A stretch of DNA of 45,589 nucleotides from an uncultured Prevotellaceae bacterium (GTDB lineage: Bacteria; Bacteroidota; Bacteroidia; Bacteroidales; Bacteroidaceae), in assembly GCA_900543815.1 (NCBI GenBank), contig UQST01000024.1, positions 1 through 45,589 on the forward strand, given 5' to 3'. Position numbers and translations under genes: made by a program. The first letter of the stretch is position 1. The number at the start of each line of letters is the position of its first letter. Below the pieces are notes generated by a model. That model was not told the DNA's origin and did no database searches. It was given only the letters and a program-made list of their open reading frames with translations. Positions 34,976 through 44,655 of the stretch are shown here, in pieces.

Positions 34976-37210
34976 ATGAGAGTTATGGCAGAAGAGAAAG
35001 GAACATTCACCCCCGACGAGAGGCTTCATCTGATGGAGATGAGACAGAAACTGGGCGCACTCACCGAGAATGTGCTCACAGAGGAAGACTGGTCACTGGT
35101 GCACAGATACCTGGACAGCTCAACGAGCGAGCATGGTGTGTCACGCGACGCATTCGGACTGAGCAACATCCTCACCGATATGGAGACGGCGCTCATCGTG
35201 GCTCAGGAGATGGGAACGACACGAGGGTCGGTGCTGGGGGTGCTGCTCGACAGCGCCGTGATGAGGGGCGATGTGACGCTGGAAGACATCAGGCGCGACT
35301 TTGGCGACGAGGTGGCCGGCATCATGCACGGACTCTTGCGCATCCGCGATCTGTATGAGAAGAGTGCAGCCATCGAGAGCGAAAACTTCCGCAGCCTGCT
35401 GGTATCTATGGCCGAAGACATGCGCGTGATTCTCATCATGATAGCCAACCGCGTGTGCCTCATGCGCAACATCAAGGGCACAAGCAACACCGAAGCGCAG
35501 AAGAAGGTGTCGATGGAGGCTGCTTACCTGTATGCACCGCTGGCCCATAAACTGGGACTCTACAAACTCAAGAGCGAGCTCGAGGACCTGAGCCTCAAAT
35601 ATCTGGAGCACGATGCCTACTATTATATAAAGGAGAAGCTCAATGCCACCAAGAAGAACCGCGATGCCTACATAGCCCGCTTCACCAAGCCCATCGAGGA
35701 GAAGCTCATCAAGACCGGTCTCAAATTCCACATGAAGGGACGCACCAAGAGCATCCACTCCATCTGGCAGAAGATGAAGAAGCAGAAGGTAGATATAGAC
35801 GGAGTGTATGATCTCTTCGCCATACGCATCATCATCGACTCTGCACCCGAACGTGAAAAGCTGGACTGCTGGCAGGCATTCAGCATCATCACCGACATGT
35901 ACCAGAGCAACCCGGGCCGCATGCGCGACTGGCTCTCGGTGCCCAAGAGCAACGGATATGAGAGTCTGCACATCACGGTGCTCGGGCCAGAGCAGAAATG
36001 GGTGGAGGTACAGATACGTACCGAGCGCATGGACGACATTGCCGAGCACGGACTGGCTGCCCACTGGCGCTACAAAGGCATCAAGGGCGGACAGAGCGGC
36101 GTGGAAGAATGGCTGGCCGGAGTGCGCAGCGCACTGGAAAGCGGCGACGACCGCCAGCTGATGGACCAGTTCAAACTGGACCTCACAGAGGACGAGGTGT
36201 TTGTCTTCACACCCAAGGGCGACCTCTTCAAACTGCCCGCAGGAGCCACCGTACTGGACTTCGCCTACGCCATACACACCAAGGTGGGCAACCAATGCAC
36301 AGGTGCCCGCATCGGAGGACGCAACGTGACCATACGACAGAAGTTGGCCAGCGGCGACCAGGTAGAGATTATCACCAACAGCAACCAGACGCCCAAGCAG
36401 GACTGGCTCAATATTGTCACCACCAGCCGGGCTCGCAACAAGATAAAGCAGAGCCTGAAGGAGATGGAGAGCAAGCAGGCTTCCATGGCCCGCGAAGAGC
36501 TGGAGCGCAAGATGAAGAACCGCAAGCTGGACTACGACGAGCCTGCTCTGATGCACACAATGACGCGGTTGGGCTACCGGGTGGTGACAGACTTCTACAC
36601 GGCTCTGGCCAGTGGCAGACTGGACACAAACAACGTGCTGGAAGCCTACGCTGTGCAGTTGCGCCACGACAGAGGCGAAGAGGAAAAGGCTGCACCCGCC
36701 CAAAGCGCAGAGCAATATGTGATGCAGGCCGACGAGAACCTGCGTAAGTCGAGCGCCGCACAGGAGGATGTACTGGTCATCGACTCTAATATACGTGGGC
36801 TGGACTTCCAGATGGCCAAGTGCTGCCAGCCCGTTTATGGCGACAAGGTATTCGGCTTCGTGACCAGCGGAGGCGGCATCAAGATTCACCGCGAAAACTG
36901 TCCCAACGCTCCCCAACTGCGTGAGCGCTTCGGCTACAGGATAGTGAAAGCGATGTGGTCAGGCAAAGGCACAGGCCAGTATGCCATCACTCTGCACGTG
37001 ATAGGCAACGATGACATAGGCATCGTGAACAACATCACAAGCATCATAAGTAAGGAAGAAAAGATACAGTTGCGCAGTATAAGCATAGACAGTCACGACG
37101 GACTCTTCAGCGGCACGCTGACGGTCATGCTGGAGGATACTGCCCGACTGGAAAAGTTATTGAAGAAAATCAAGACAGTAAAAGGAATAAAGAATGTATC
37201 AAGAAGTTAA
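34976..37210 (+). CDS. relA: RelA/SpoT homologue, hydrolase domain degenerate
   Basis: A long RSH protein (744 aa) that makes (p)ppGpp during starvation. The order is: HD-like region (to about 190), synthetase, TGS (DEVFVFTPKGDLFKLPAGA), linker and C-terminal ACT. The synthetase looks intact: GRTKSIHSIWQKM, VYDLFAIRIII, PKSNGYESLHITV, EVQIRTERMDDIAEHGLAAHW. The HD domain has lost its metal site: the family LHDVVEDT reads LLDSAVMRG, and ADRLHNMR reads ANRVCLMR. It should therefore synthesise but not hydrolyse the alarmone, like E. coli RelA. The start at 34976 or 34985 cannot be separated. It overlaps the peptidase gene by 17 nt. Confidence 0.93.
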   Translation: MRVMAEEKGTFTPDERLHLMEMRQKLGALTENVLTEEDWSLVHRYLDSSTSEHGVSRDAFGLSNILTDMETALIVAQEMGTTRGSVLGVLLDSAVMRGDVTLEDIRRDFGDEVAGIMHGLLRIRDLYEKSAAIESENFRSLLVSMAEDMRVILIMIANRVCLMRNIKGTSNTEAQKKVSMEAAYLYAPLAHKLGLYKLKSELEDLSLKYLEHDAYYYIKEKLNATKKNRDAYIARFTKPIEEKLIKTGLKFHMKGRTKSIHSIWQKMKKQKVDIDGVYDLFAIRIIIDSAPEREKLDCWQAFSIITDMYQSNPGRMRDWLSVPKSNGYESLHITVLGPEQKWVEVQIRTERMDDIAEHGLAAHWRYKGIKGGQSGVEEWLAGVRSALESGDDRQLMDQFKLDLTEDEVFVFTPKGDLFKLPAGATVLDFAYAIHTKVGNQCTGARIGGRNVTIRQKLASGDQVEIITNSNQTPKQDWLNIVTTSRARNKIKQSLKEMESKQASMAREELERKMKNRKLDYDEPALMHTMTRLGYRVVTDFYTALASGRLDTNNVLEAYAVQLRHDRGEEEKAAPAQSAEQYVMQADENLRKSSAAQEDVLVIDSNIRGLDFQMAKCCQPVYGDKVFGFVTSGGGIKIHRENCPNAPQLRERFGYRIVKAMWSGKGTGQYAITLHVIGNDDIGIVNNITSIISKEEKIQLRSISIDSHDGLFSGTLTVMLEDTARLEKLLKKIKTVKGIKNVSRS

Positions 37211-39659
37211 GAACGCCCTGCTCACAGCCCTGTTGGCAGCCGGAAGCATTGCAATGCAAGCCACCGACCTGCGCGTTGACAGCCTGCGTATCACAAGTCC
37301 CTATTGCATGAACACTCCCATCCGCACGGACAGCACCGACGTTTGGGGCAAAGCCTTTCAGCAAGAGGATCTGATGATGGATGCGCCCATGCAGCTCAAC
37401 CAGTGGCTCAAGGGCGAGTGCATGGCCGACAGCATAGTGCCCGCCAGCGAGAAGGGCGGTGTGCGTCTGGCAGGTTTCCAGATGGAGAACAGCATGTTTG
37501 CCAAGTGCAGGTTGAGCATCACCAGCACAGCCCGGCACAAGACCTTCATCGACGGAAAGGAATATCGCGACGGCGATGAGCAACAGATGTTGCCCGGCAG
37601 GCATGATGTGGTGGTGAAGCTACTGCAGAAGCCTGGCAAGGCCGACACGCTGACCGTGAGCGTGCAGACCAGCCAGGAGAAGTACCTGACGCTGAATCCC
37701 AAGGGAAAGAGGCTCTACACCTTTGAGGACTACCAGAATGGCCTGTGGGCCGGAGGCACCAGCCTGAGCGCAGGCGGACGCTTCATGAAGTACAGCACAC
37801 GTATCACCAAGGAGGGAGGAGAGCAGCAGAGCAGCGAACGCATACTGGACCTCAAGACCGGTCACGAGTATGTGCCCGCCAACTTCATCCAGTGGGCTGC
37901 CAAGGGCGACTGCTACATCGCATGGCGCCAGAACAGCAAGGGTGAGACCACATACGAATACACCGACCCTGCCACCGGCAAGGGCACTCCTTTCTTTACA
38001 GATGCCCAAGGGCTGTGGGGAGAATGGACCGCACAGGACAAACTGCTGCTGATAAACAAGAATACCGAAGGTCCACGGGATGATGCGCAGGTGCACCAGA
38101 TACTGGAGCCCGATGACCGCATGGCCGGATGGCGCAACAGAAACAATGTGCAACTGCTGGATCCTGCCACACAGCAGGTGAGCGTGCTCACACAAGGCCA
38201 GCACAACACCTATGCCTCTGTCTCAGACGACGGCAAGCACATCATACTCTCGGTACGCGAAAACGACATCACCACCCGCCCATTCTCCTTCACCACCCTG
38301 CTGCTGCTCGACCGTGAGACCATGCAGGTGGATACTCTGGTGCATCACGACGGATTTGTCAACTCTGCCCAGTGGCTTCCCGACAACCGTCATATCATCA
38401 TCCAGGGAAGTCCCGAGGCACTGGGAGGCATCGGCAAGAACGACCCCACAGGCAAGATACCCAGCATCATACAGCAGGAGCTCTACCTGATGGACACCCA
38501 GAGCAAGGAGATCACGCCGCTCACAAGGGACTTCGACCCATGCATCATCAGCGTGCAGTGCAGCCGCACAGACGGCAACATCTATGCCCTATGCGAGAAC
38601 CGCGACCTGAAGAGCATCTTCAAAATGGACCTGAAGACCCGCCGCTGGACACAGCTCAAGCTGACGGAATGCTACGTGAGCAGTTTCTCTCTGGCCGACG
38701 AGAAGCCTCTGCTCTCCTACTCCGGCGAGGGTGCTTCCAACACCTACCGCATCTACACGGTGGATCTGAAGAGCGGCAAGGAGACTCTCATACGCGACTA
38801 CAACCCCGAGCGGATGGGTGACATCGAGCTGGGAGAGTTCGGCGACTGGAACTTCAAGAGCAGTCGTGGCGACACCATCTACGGCCGCTACTATCTGCCA
38901 CCCCACTTCGATGCCAACAAGAAATACCCTATGCTGGTGTATTACTATGGTGGCTGCTCACCCACAGGCCGCTATCTGGACAGCTACTACAACTATCACA
39001 ACTGGGCAGCTATGGGTTACGTGGTGTATGTGATACAGCCCAGCGGCTGCACAGGCTTCGGTCAGGAGTTTGCCGCACGCCATGTCAACGCCTACGGAAA
39101 ATACACCGCCGATGACATCATCGAGGGAACAAAGAAGTTCTGCAGCGAGCACCCTTACGTCAATGACAAGAAGATAGGCTGTCTCGGTGCATCTTACGGC
39201 GGCTTCATGACCATGTACCTGCAGACGGTGACCGACATCTTTGCCGCTGCCATGGCTCATGCCGGCATCAGCAACCCCGCCAGCTACTGGGGTTTCGGCT
39301 ACTGGGGCTACAGCTACAGCGCCATCAGCGCTGCCAACAGCTACCCTTGGAACAACCCACAACTGATGAGCGAAGGCTCTCCATTGTTCAATGCCGACAA
39401 GGTGCACACGCCCATCCTCTTCCTGCATGGCGGTTCCGACACGAATGTACCCATCGCAGAGAGCACGCAGATGTTCAATGCGCTGAAGATTCTGGGCCGC
39501 GAATGTGCCTTTGTGACCGTTGAGGGACAGGACCACCACATCCTTGACTACGCCAAGCAGACCAAGTGGGTACACACCTACTATGCATGGTTTGCCAAGT
39601 ATCTGCAGGATGACCCCACATGGTGGGAGAGCCTCTATCCAACCAAGAACATTAAGTAA
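37194..39659 (+). CDS. S9 family peptidase (DPP IV/prolyl oligopeptidase type)
   Basis: The 821-aa exported serine peptidase combines an N-terminal beta-propeller (residues about 180-560) with a C-terminal alpha/beta hydrolase. The N terminus (LLTALLAAGSIAMQA) reads as a signal peptide after a short charged start. The catalytic triad is Ser667 (GASYGGF), Asp749 (GGSDTNVP) and His781 or His782 (GQDHHI). PMLVYYYGGCSPTG is the oxyanion loop. Such enzymes trim dipeptides or short peptides in the periplasm of peptide-using Bacteroidetes. The gene begins inside the 3' end of relA (17-nt overlap), so the two are coupled; a link between stringent response and peptide use is suggestive only. Confidence 0.9.
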   Translation: MYQEVKNALLTALLAAGSIAMQATDLRVDSLRITSPYCMNTPIRTDSTDVWGKAFQQEDLMMDAPMQLNQWLKGECMADSIVPASEKGGVRLAGFQMENSMFAKCRLSITSTARHKTFIDGKEYRDGDEQQMLPGRHDVVVKLLQKPGKADTLTVSVQTSQEKYLTLNPKGKRLYTFEDYQNGLWAGGTSLSAGGRFMKYSTRITKEGGEQQSSERILDLKTGHEYVPANFIQWAAKGDCYIAWRQNSKGETTYEYTDPATGKGTPFFTDAQGLWGEWTAQDKLLLINKNTEGPRDDAQVHQILEPDDRMAGWRNRNNVQLLDPATQQVSVLTQGQHNTYASVSDDGKHIILSVRENDITTRPFSFTTLLLLDRETMQVDTLVHHDGFVNSAQWLPDNRHIIIQGSPEALGGIGKNDPTGKIPSIIQQELYLMDTQSKEITPLTRDFDPCIISVQCSRTDGNIYALCENRDLKSIFKMDLKTRRWTQLKLTECYVSSFSLADEKPLLSYSGEGASNTYRIYTVDLKSGKETLIRDYNPERMGDIELGEFGDWNFKSSRGDTIYGRYYLPPHFDANKKYPMLVYYYGGCSPTGRYLDSYYNYHNWAAMGYVVYVIQPSGCTGFGQEFAARHVNAYGKYTADDIIEGTKKFCSEHPYVNDKKIGCLGASYGGFMTMYLQTVTDIFAAAMAHAGISNPASYWGFGYWGYSYSAISAANSYPWNNPQLMSEGSPLFNADKVHTPILFLHGGSDTNVPIAESTQMFNALKILGRECAFVTVEGQDHHILDYAKQTKWVHTYYAWFAKYLQDDPTWWESLYPTKNIK

Positions 39660-39696
39660 AGCCCCCTCTATGCCCGCCGGGCAAGGGACAACAAAC

Positions 39697-39742
39697 GGCA
39701 GTCGGCTGGAAGTGTGATTCGTGTCACCTCTGGCCGACTGCC
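39697..39742 (+). promoter_or_regulatory. Hairpin just before mutS2
   Basis: A perfect 10-bp stem GGCAGTCGGC (39697-39706) with GCCGACTGCC (39733-39742) has a 26-nt loop and ends 13 nt before the mutS2 ATG. No T run follows. It may end the peptidase transcript inefficiently or mask the mutS2 start. Confidence 0.5.
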
Positions 39743-39755
39743 TTACACCAAGAAG

Positions 39756-42266
39756 ATGATTTATCCAAAGAATTTCGAGCAGAAGATTGGGTTCGACGAG
39801 ATAAGAGGATTGCTGCACGCACGATGCCTGAGCAATCTGGGCCATGAGCGCGTAGATGCCATGACCTTTGTGAGCAAACCCGACGAACTGAGAACGCTGC
39901 ACGCACAGACCAACGAGCTGAGGGGCATTCTGAGAGAAGCGTCCAACCAGTTGCATCAGGACTTCTTCGACCTCCGGCCTGCGCTTCACCGCATACGTCT
40001 GGAAGGTGCCTACCTCGACGAACAGGAGATATGGGACCTTCTGCGCAGCCTGCGCACACTCCACCAGTGGGTTGAGGTGGTGCGCCAAGAGGAGGATGAC
40101 ACCCCACTCCACCCTGCTCTGTGCCACATGGCCGACGGTGTGTTCACCTTCCGCAGCATCGAGAAACGCATCGAGCAGATACTTGACAAGTATGGGCGGA
40201 TAAAGGATGAGGCCAGCGTGCAGTTGGCTTCCATCCGCAGCGAACTGCGCCGTTCGGAGGGAAGCGTAAGCCGTGTGTTGGCACGCATACTCAGTTCGGC
40301 ACAGGCCGACGGCCTGGTAGATAAGGATGTGGCACCCACTCTGCGTGACGGACGACTGGTGATACCCGTGGCTCCTGCCATGAAGAGAAGGCTCAAGGGA
40401 ATAATCCACGACGAGAGCGCCACCGGCAAGACTGTCTTCATAGAGCCTGCCGAGGTGGTGGAGGCAAACAACCGCATACGCGAACTTGAGGGCGAAGAGA
40501 AGCGCGAGGTGATACGCATCCTGCGCGAGTTCACCTCGCTGCTCACACCCAACATACGCGAATTCCAGCGGGCCATGAGTTTCCTGGCCGACGTGGAGTT
40601 CTGCCGTGCAAAGGCTCTGCTGGCCGACCATCTGGAGGCTGTAAGCCCGCAGATTCAGGATGCTCCGCTCATTGACTGGACACTGGCAAAGCATCCTCTG
40701 CTGGAACTCACCCTGCGCAAACAGGGCAAGCATGTGGTACCCATGGACATCGCACTGAGCCGGCAACAGCGCATACTCATCATCAGCGGCCCCAACGCAG
40801 GCGGCAAGAGCGTGTGCCTCAAGACGGTGGGACTGCTACAGTATATGCTTCAGTGCGGACTGCCTGTCACCATGGGCGAGAACTCCAAGTGCGGTGTGTT
40901 CCACCATATACTGATAGATATAGGCGATGAACAGAGCATCGAGAACGACCTGAGTACCTATAGCGGACACCTGCAGAACATGAAGGAGATGATGCGCAAT
41001 GCCGATCCGGCAAGCCTGCTGCTTATTGACGAGTTCGGTGGAGGCACAGAGCCTACCATAGGCGGTGCCATTGCCGAGGCGGTTCTGAAGCGCTTCGTGG
41101 GCCGGGGAGCCTTTGGTGTAATCACCACGCACTACCAGAACCTCAAGCACTTTGCCGAGGATACTCCGGGCGTGATAAACGGTGCGATGCTCTACGACAG
41201 GCAGAAGATGGAGGCGCTCTTCCAGCTGCAGGTGGGCAATCCGGGCAGCAGCTTTGCCGTGGAGATAGCGCGCAAGACGGGCATACCCGAGGATGTCATT
41301 GCCGATGCAACGGCTCTCGTGGGTCAGGACTATGTGAATGCCGACAAATATCTGCTGGATATCACACGCGACAAGCGCTACTGGGAAAACAAACGACAGA
41401 CCATCCACTCACGCGAGAAGCAGATGGAGCAGACCATCGCACGCTATGAGCAGGAGGTGGCCGAACTGAAGGAGAAGCGCGTGGAGATTATCAAGGAGGC
41501 CAAGAAGCAGGCGCAGGAAATCCTGAAAGAGGCAAATGCCACCATCGAGAACACCATCAGGGAAATCCGCGAGGCACAGGCCGAGAAGGAGCGCACCAGA
41601 CTGGCACGACAGCAGATGGCATCTGCCGCCGAGGAACTGCTGGACGAGAGCAAGGCGGCCAACGACGAACTCATCGAGCGCAAGATGCGTCAGATAGAGG
41701 AAAGAAAGAAGCGCAAGGAGCAGAACAAACGCAAGCGTGCCGAGGAGAAAGCCGCTGCCACACAGCAGACTGCCACCATCGCCCCCAAGGCAGAAGAGCC
41801 TCTGAAGGCCGGCGATACAGTAAAACTGAAGGGACAGACCACCGTGGGTGTCATCAACCAGATAAACGGCAAGCAGGCTTCGGTGACCTTCGGCATGATG
41901 AAGACCACCGTGGATGTCAAGCGTCTGGTACGTGCCGAGAAGCCCAAAGAGGACAAGGGACAGGGAGTCATCTCCTTTGTAAGCCGCGATACACAGGACC
42001 AGATACGCGACAAACACCTGCACTTCAAGCAGGACATTGACGTGAGAGGCATGCGCGGCGAGGAAGCTCTGCAGGCTGTCACCTACTTCATCGACGATGC
42101 CATACTGGTGGGAGCCAGCCGGGTGCGCATCCTGCACGGCACCGGAACAGGCATCCTGCGCCAGCTCATCCGCGATTATCTCAACGCACACCCAGGTGTG
42201 AAGTCGGCCCGAGACGAGCACGTGCAGTTCGGCGGCGCAGGAATCACCGTGGTGGAACTGAAATAA
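39756..42266 (+). CDS. mutS2: MutS2, endonuclease/ATPase with Smr domain
   Basis: The 836-aa protein is a MutS homologue without the mismatch-recognition domain. It suppresses recombination and, in some bacteria, rescues collided ribosomes. I chose the start at 39756 (MIYPKNFEQKIGFDEIRGLL), the conserved N terminus; an in-frame ATG at 39714 lies inside a hairpin. Walker A is GPNAGGKS (residues 345-352), followed by SLLLIDEFGGGTEP (Walker B). A long coiled coil runs about 530-690 (EQEVAELKEKRVEIIKEAKK). The C-terminal Smr nuclease domain is seen in IDVRGMRGEEAL and RILHGTGTGILRQ. All domains look complete. Confidence 0.95.
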   Translation: MIYPKNFEQKIGFDEIRGLLHARCLSNLGHERVDAMTFVSKPDELRTLHAQTNELRGILREASNQLHQDFFDLRPALHRIRLEGAYLDEQEIWDLLRSLRTLHQWVEVVRQEEDDTPLHPALCHMADGVFTFRSIEKRIEQILDKYGRIKDEASVQLASIRSELRRSEGSVSRVLARILSSAQADGLVDKDVAPTLRDGRLVIPVAPAMKRRLKGIIHDESATGKTVFIEPAEVVEANNRIRELEGEEKREVIRILREFTSLLTPNIREFQRAMSFLADVEFCRAKALLADHLEAVSPQIQDAPLIDWTLAKHPLLELTLRKQGKHVVPMDIALSRQQRILIISGPNAGGKSVCLKTVGLLQYMLQCGLPVTMGENSKCGVFHHILIDIGDEQSIENDLSTYSGHLQNMKEMMRNADPASLLLIDEFGGGTEPTIGGAIAEAVLKRFVGRGAFGVITTHYQNLKHFAEDTPGVINGAMLYDRQKMEALFQLQVGNPGSSFAVEIARKTGIPEDVIADATALVGQDYVNADKYLLDITRDKRYWENKRQTIHSREKQMEQTIARYEQEVAELKEKRVEIIKEAKKQAQEILKEANATIENTIREIREAQAEKERTRLARQQMASAAEELLDESKAANDELIERKMRQIEERKKRKEQNKRKRAEEKAAATQQTATIAPKAEEPLKAGDTVKLKGQTTVGVINQINGKQASVTFGMMKTTVDVKRLVRAEKPKEDKGQGVISFVSRDTQDQIRDKHLHFKQDIDVRGMRGEEALQAVTYFIDDAILVGASRVRILHGTGTGILRQLIRDYLNAHPGVKSARDEHVQFGGAGITVVELK

Positions 42267-42379
42267 ACGGTTCCGCCACAACCCTATGGATGCTTCCCGA
42301 TTGGGCCTCATGCAGAAGGGAAGCATGCCTTCTCACATCACGAAATCATTTACCCTTCGTACAGAACGACTCTTCCCCT

Positions 42380-42404
42380 ACCGTCCAGCCTTGGGTTGGA
42401 CGGT
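42380..42404 (+). repeat. 25-nt REP-like palindrome, copy 3
   Basis: Identical over 25 nt to 9218-9242, with the same TTG loop. It lies in the 226-bp convergent gap between mutS2 and the aminotransferase fusion and may act as a bidirectional transcript end. Confidence 0.85.
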
Positions 42405-42492
42405 GACGGGACAGATTGCGCCCCTCTGCCATCTCTGCCTGTATGGCTATAAAAGCGTGATTCCTACGGCCATGCACATGCCTTGAGCATGC

Positions 42493-44655
42493 CTATAGCT
42501 CCACATTGAAGGCATTCACAGCATCTATCACACGCTTGACCTCCTCGTTGGTGAGCACGGGAGAGATGGGCAGGGAGAGTTCCTCGGCATGAATGCGCTC
42601 CGTCACACGGTACTTCCTGTCGGCCCACTCTGCGTAAGCGGCCTGCTTGTGAGGCGGTGTGGGATAATGTATCTGCGCCTGAATGCCATGAGCAGCCAGA
42701 CATTCCTGCAACTGCCGGCGTGCCGGACAGCGCACGGGATATATGTGATAGACATTGCTCTCGGGCTCACTGGCCGCCAGAGGAAGGGTGACCAGCGGAT
42801 TCTGAATGCCTTGGTCATAGAGGCGGGCAATCTCGCGACGACGGTCATTGTCCTCGTCCAGTCGTCCCAACTTCAGGCTCAGCACGGCTGCCTGTATCTC
42901 ATCCATGCGGCTATTGACGCCTTTGTACTCGTGCACATACTTCTCCTCGCTTCCATAGTCGCCCATGGCCTGCACCACGCGAGCCAGTTGCTCGTCGTTG
43001 GTAGTCACACAACCCGCATCACCCAGTGCGCCCAGATTCTTGCCGGGATAGAAACTGAATGCGGTGGCATCGGCCAGAGCGCCGGCACGCAAACCGCCTG
43101 TGCGGGCACCATGAGCCTGTGCAGCATCATCGATGACCTTCAGTCCGTGAGCATCGGCAATGCTGCGGATAGCCTGCATGTTGCACAAGCGGCCGTAGAG
43201 ATGCACGGGCATGATGGCACGTGTGCGCGGTGTGATGAGCGGCTCTATCAGCTTCTCGTCTATGAGATAATCGCTGAGCGACGGTTCACAGAGTACAGGC
43301 GTGAGGCCGGCATGCGTGATGGCCAGTATGGTGGCTATGAATGTGTTGGCCGGCACTATCACCTCATCGCCCTCGTGCCAGCCCAAGAGTTGGCTGTAGG
43401 CACGCAGTACATTGGTGAGCGCATCAAGCCCGTTGGCCGTGGGCACGCAACAGGACACTCCGCAATAGTCGGCATAGAGGCGTGCAAAGCGCTTGTTCTC
43501 CCTGCCATGCAGATACCATCCGCTGTGCACCACCCGCGTAACCTCCTCGGTGAGAGTAGGCTCGAAGGAGTCGGAAATCTTCTTGATATCCAGATAGAGC
43601 ACCTTTTCCTCCTCGTCTCCTGGCTGTTTGCCACACATCTCCATCAGTTTGGCACGCTCCAGAGGCACGTCATACACGTCATAGCATACGGCTCTTCCGC
43701 CAAACCCTTCCTTCTGAAAAATCAACCCTTCGTTGAGAACCGCCCCGCCATGCTCGGTGGAAATGCCGAAATCCACGTATTCCATCTGCTTGTAACGCTC
43801 GTTGATGAGATGGCGGAAAAGCAGATCGAGAGCGCCGAAGGTGCGACCCTCGTCGCCCGCAGCTATATACTGCACATGAGCCACGTGCTCCGTCTCAAAG
43901 ACCACCGTGCCTGCCACTATCTCCCTGTCGTGCCGCACGAGGTAGAGCTTTATCTCCTTGGGGAAGCGCTGCATGAGCAACTTCATCTCCTCGGTACTAT
44001 GCACGGGATGCACATGATGGTGTGCCTGCAGCACCTGATCCAGCAGCTTCCAGTATTCATCCAGCGTCTGGGTGTCGCCCTCCGTCATGCGGTCGATATA
44101 GAAGCCGTGTTCGATGGCCTTCTTGGCCTGACGCAATCTCAGCGTGCGCATCTTCATGGGATGAGCCATGCTCACAGCCGTACTCACCTGGCGGCTCTTG
44201 AGCACCGCGCCGGCACGGAAGAGCGCATAGAGTTCCTCGCCGCTGGGGATATCACTATATATATAAGGTATAGGCTTCACCACCACACGCTGCGCCTGGA
44301 GGTAGCTCTGGTAATAGAGCAAAACGGCCCTCATGATACGCAGCACATCGGTCTGCGTCACCTCGGGCAGCACTATCAGACCGCCATAGGTGAGTCCCTG
44401 GTGGGAATAGACACAAGCTTCGCTCTCCACCCAGTTGGCTGGGAAAACCGCCACAAGCCCCCTGCTGTCGGGTGCCTCCTCGGTGTAACCGTCGGCGGGG
44501 CTGATTCCCTCATACACCATCACCGAGCAGTCGAAGAAGCGGTCGGCATGATAATCCATGAACCCACGCTGCAGCAGGAACGTTCCGTTCTTCGATCTCC
44601 GCACGAAGGAGTCCCAATCCTCGCGCTTATTTATAGAATAAGGTATAACTGTCAT
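42493..44655 (-). CDS. Acyltransferase-aminotransferase fusion for a deoxy-amino sugar
   Basis: A 720-aa two-domain protein. Residues 1-340 look like a FemAB/GNAT-type acyltransferase (SKNGTFLLQRGFMDYHADRF at the start; EIVAGTVVFETEHVAHVQY; LDLLFRHLINERYKQMEYVD). Residues 350-720 are a DegT/DnrJ/EryC1 aminotransferase: ANGLDALTNVLRAY, DEVIVPANTFIATILA, DDAAQAHGA and FSFYPGKNLGALGDAG, with PLP Lys539. The gene begins at the stop of the FdtA-like gene (TAATG). By analogy with FdtA-FdtB-FdtC, the fusion may aminate and then N-acylate a dTDP-3-keto-6-deoxyhexose. The substrate is inferred; the two domains and their fusion in one frame are directly visible. Confidence 0.88.
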   Translation of the reverse strand: MTVIPYSINKREDWDSFVRRSKNGTFLLQRGFMDYHADRFFDCSVMVYEGISPADGYTEEAPDSRGLVAVFPANWVESEACVYSHQGLTYGGLIVLPEVTQTDVLRIMRAVLLYYQSYLQAQRVVVKPIPYIYSDIPSGEELYALFRAGAVLKSRQVSTAVSMAHPMKMRTLRLRQAKKAIEHGFYIDRMTEGDTQTLDEYWKLLDQVLQAHHHVHPVHSTEEMKLLMQRFPKEIKLYLVRHDREIVAGTVVFETEHVAHVQYIAAGDEGRTFGALDLLFRHLINERYKQMEYVDFGISTEHGGAVLNEGLIFQKEGFGGRAVCYDVYDVPLERAKLMEMCGKQPGDEEEKVLYLDIKKISDSFEPTLTEEVTRVVHSGWYLHGRENKRFARLYADYCGVSCCVPTANGLDALTNVLRAYSQLLGWHEGDEVIVPANTFIATILAITHAGLTPVLCEPSLSDYLIDEKLIEPLITPRTRAIMPVHLYGRLCNMQAIRSIADAHGLKVIDDAAQAHGARTGGLRAGALADATAFSFYPGKNLGALGDAGCVTTNDEQLARVVQAMGDYGSEEKYVHEYKGVNSRMDEIQAAVLSLKLGRLDEDNDRRREIARLYDQGIQNPLVTLPLAASEPESNVYHIYPVRCPARRQLQECLAAHGIQAQIHYPTPPHKQAAYAEWADRKYRVTERIHAEELSLPISPVLTNEEVKRVIDAVNAFNVEL

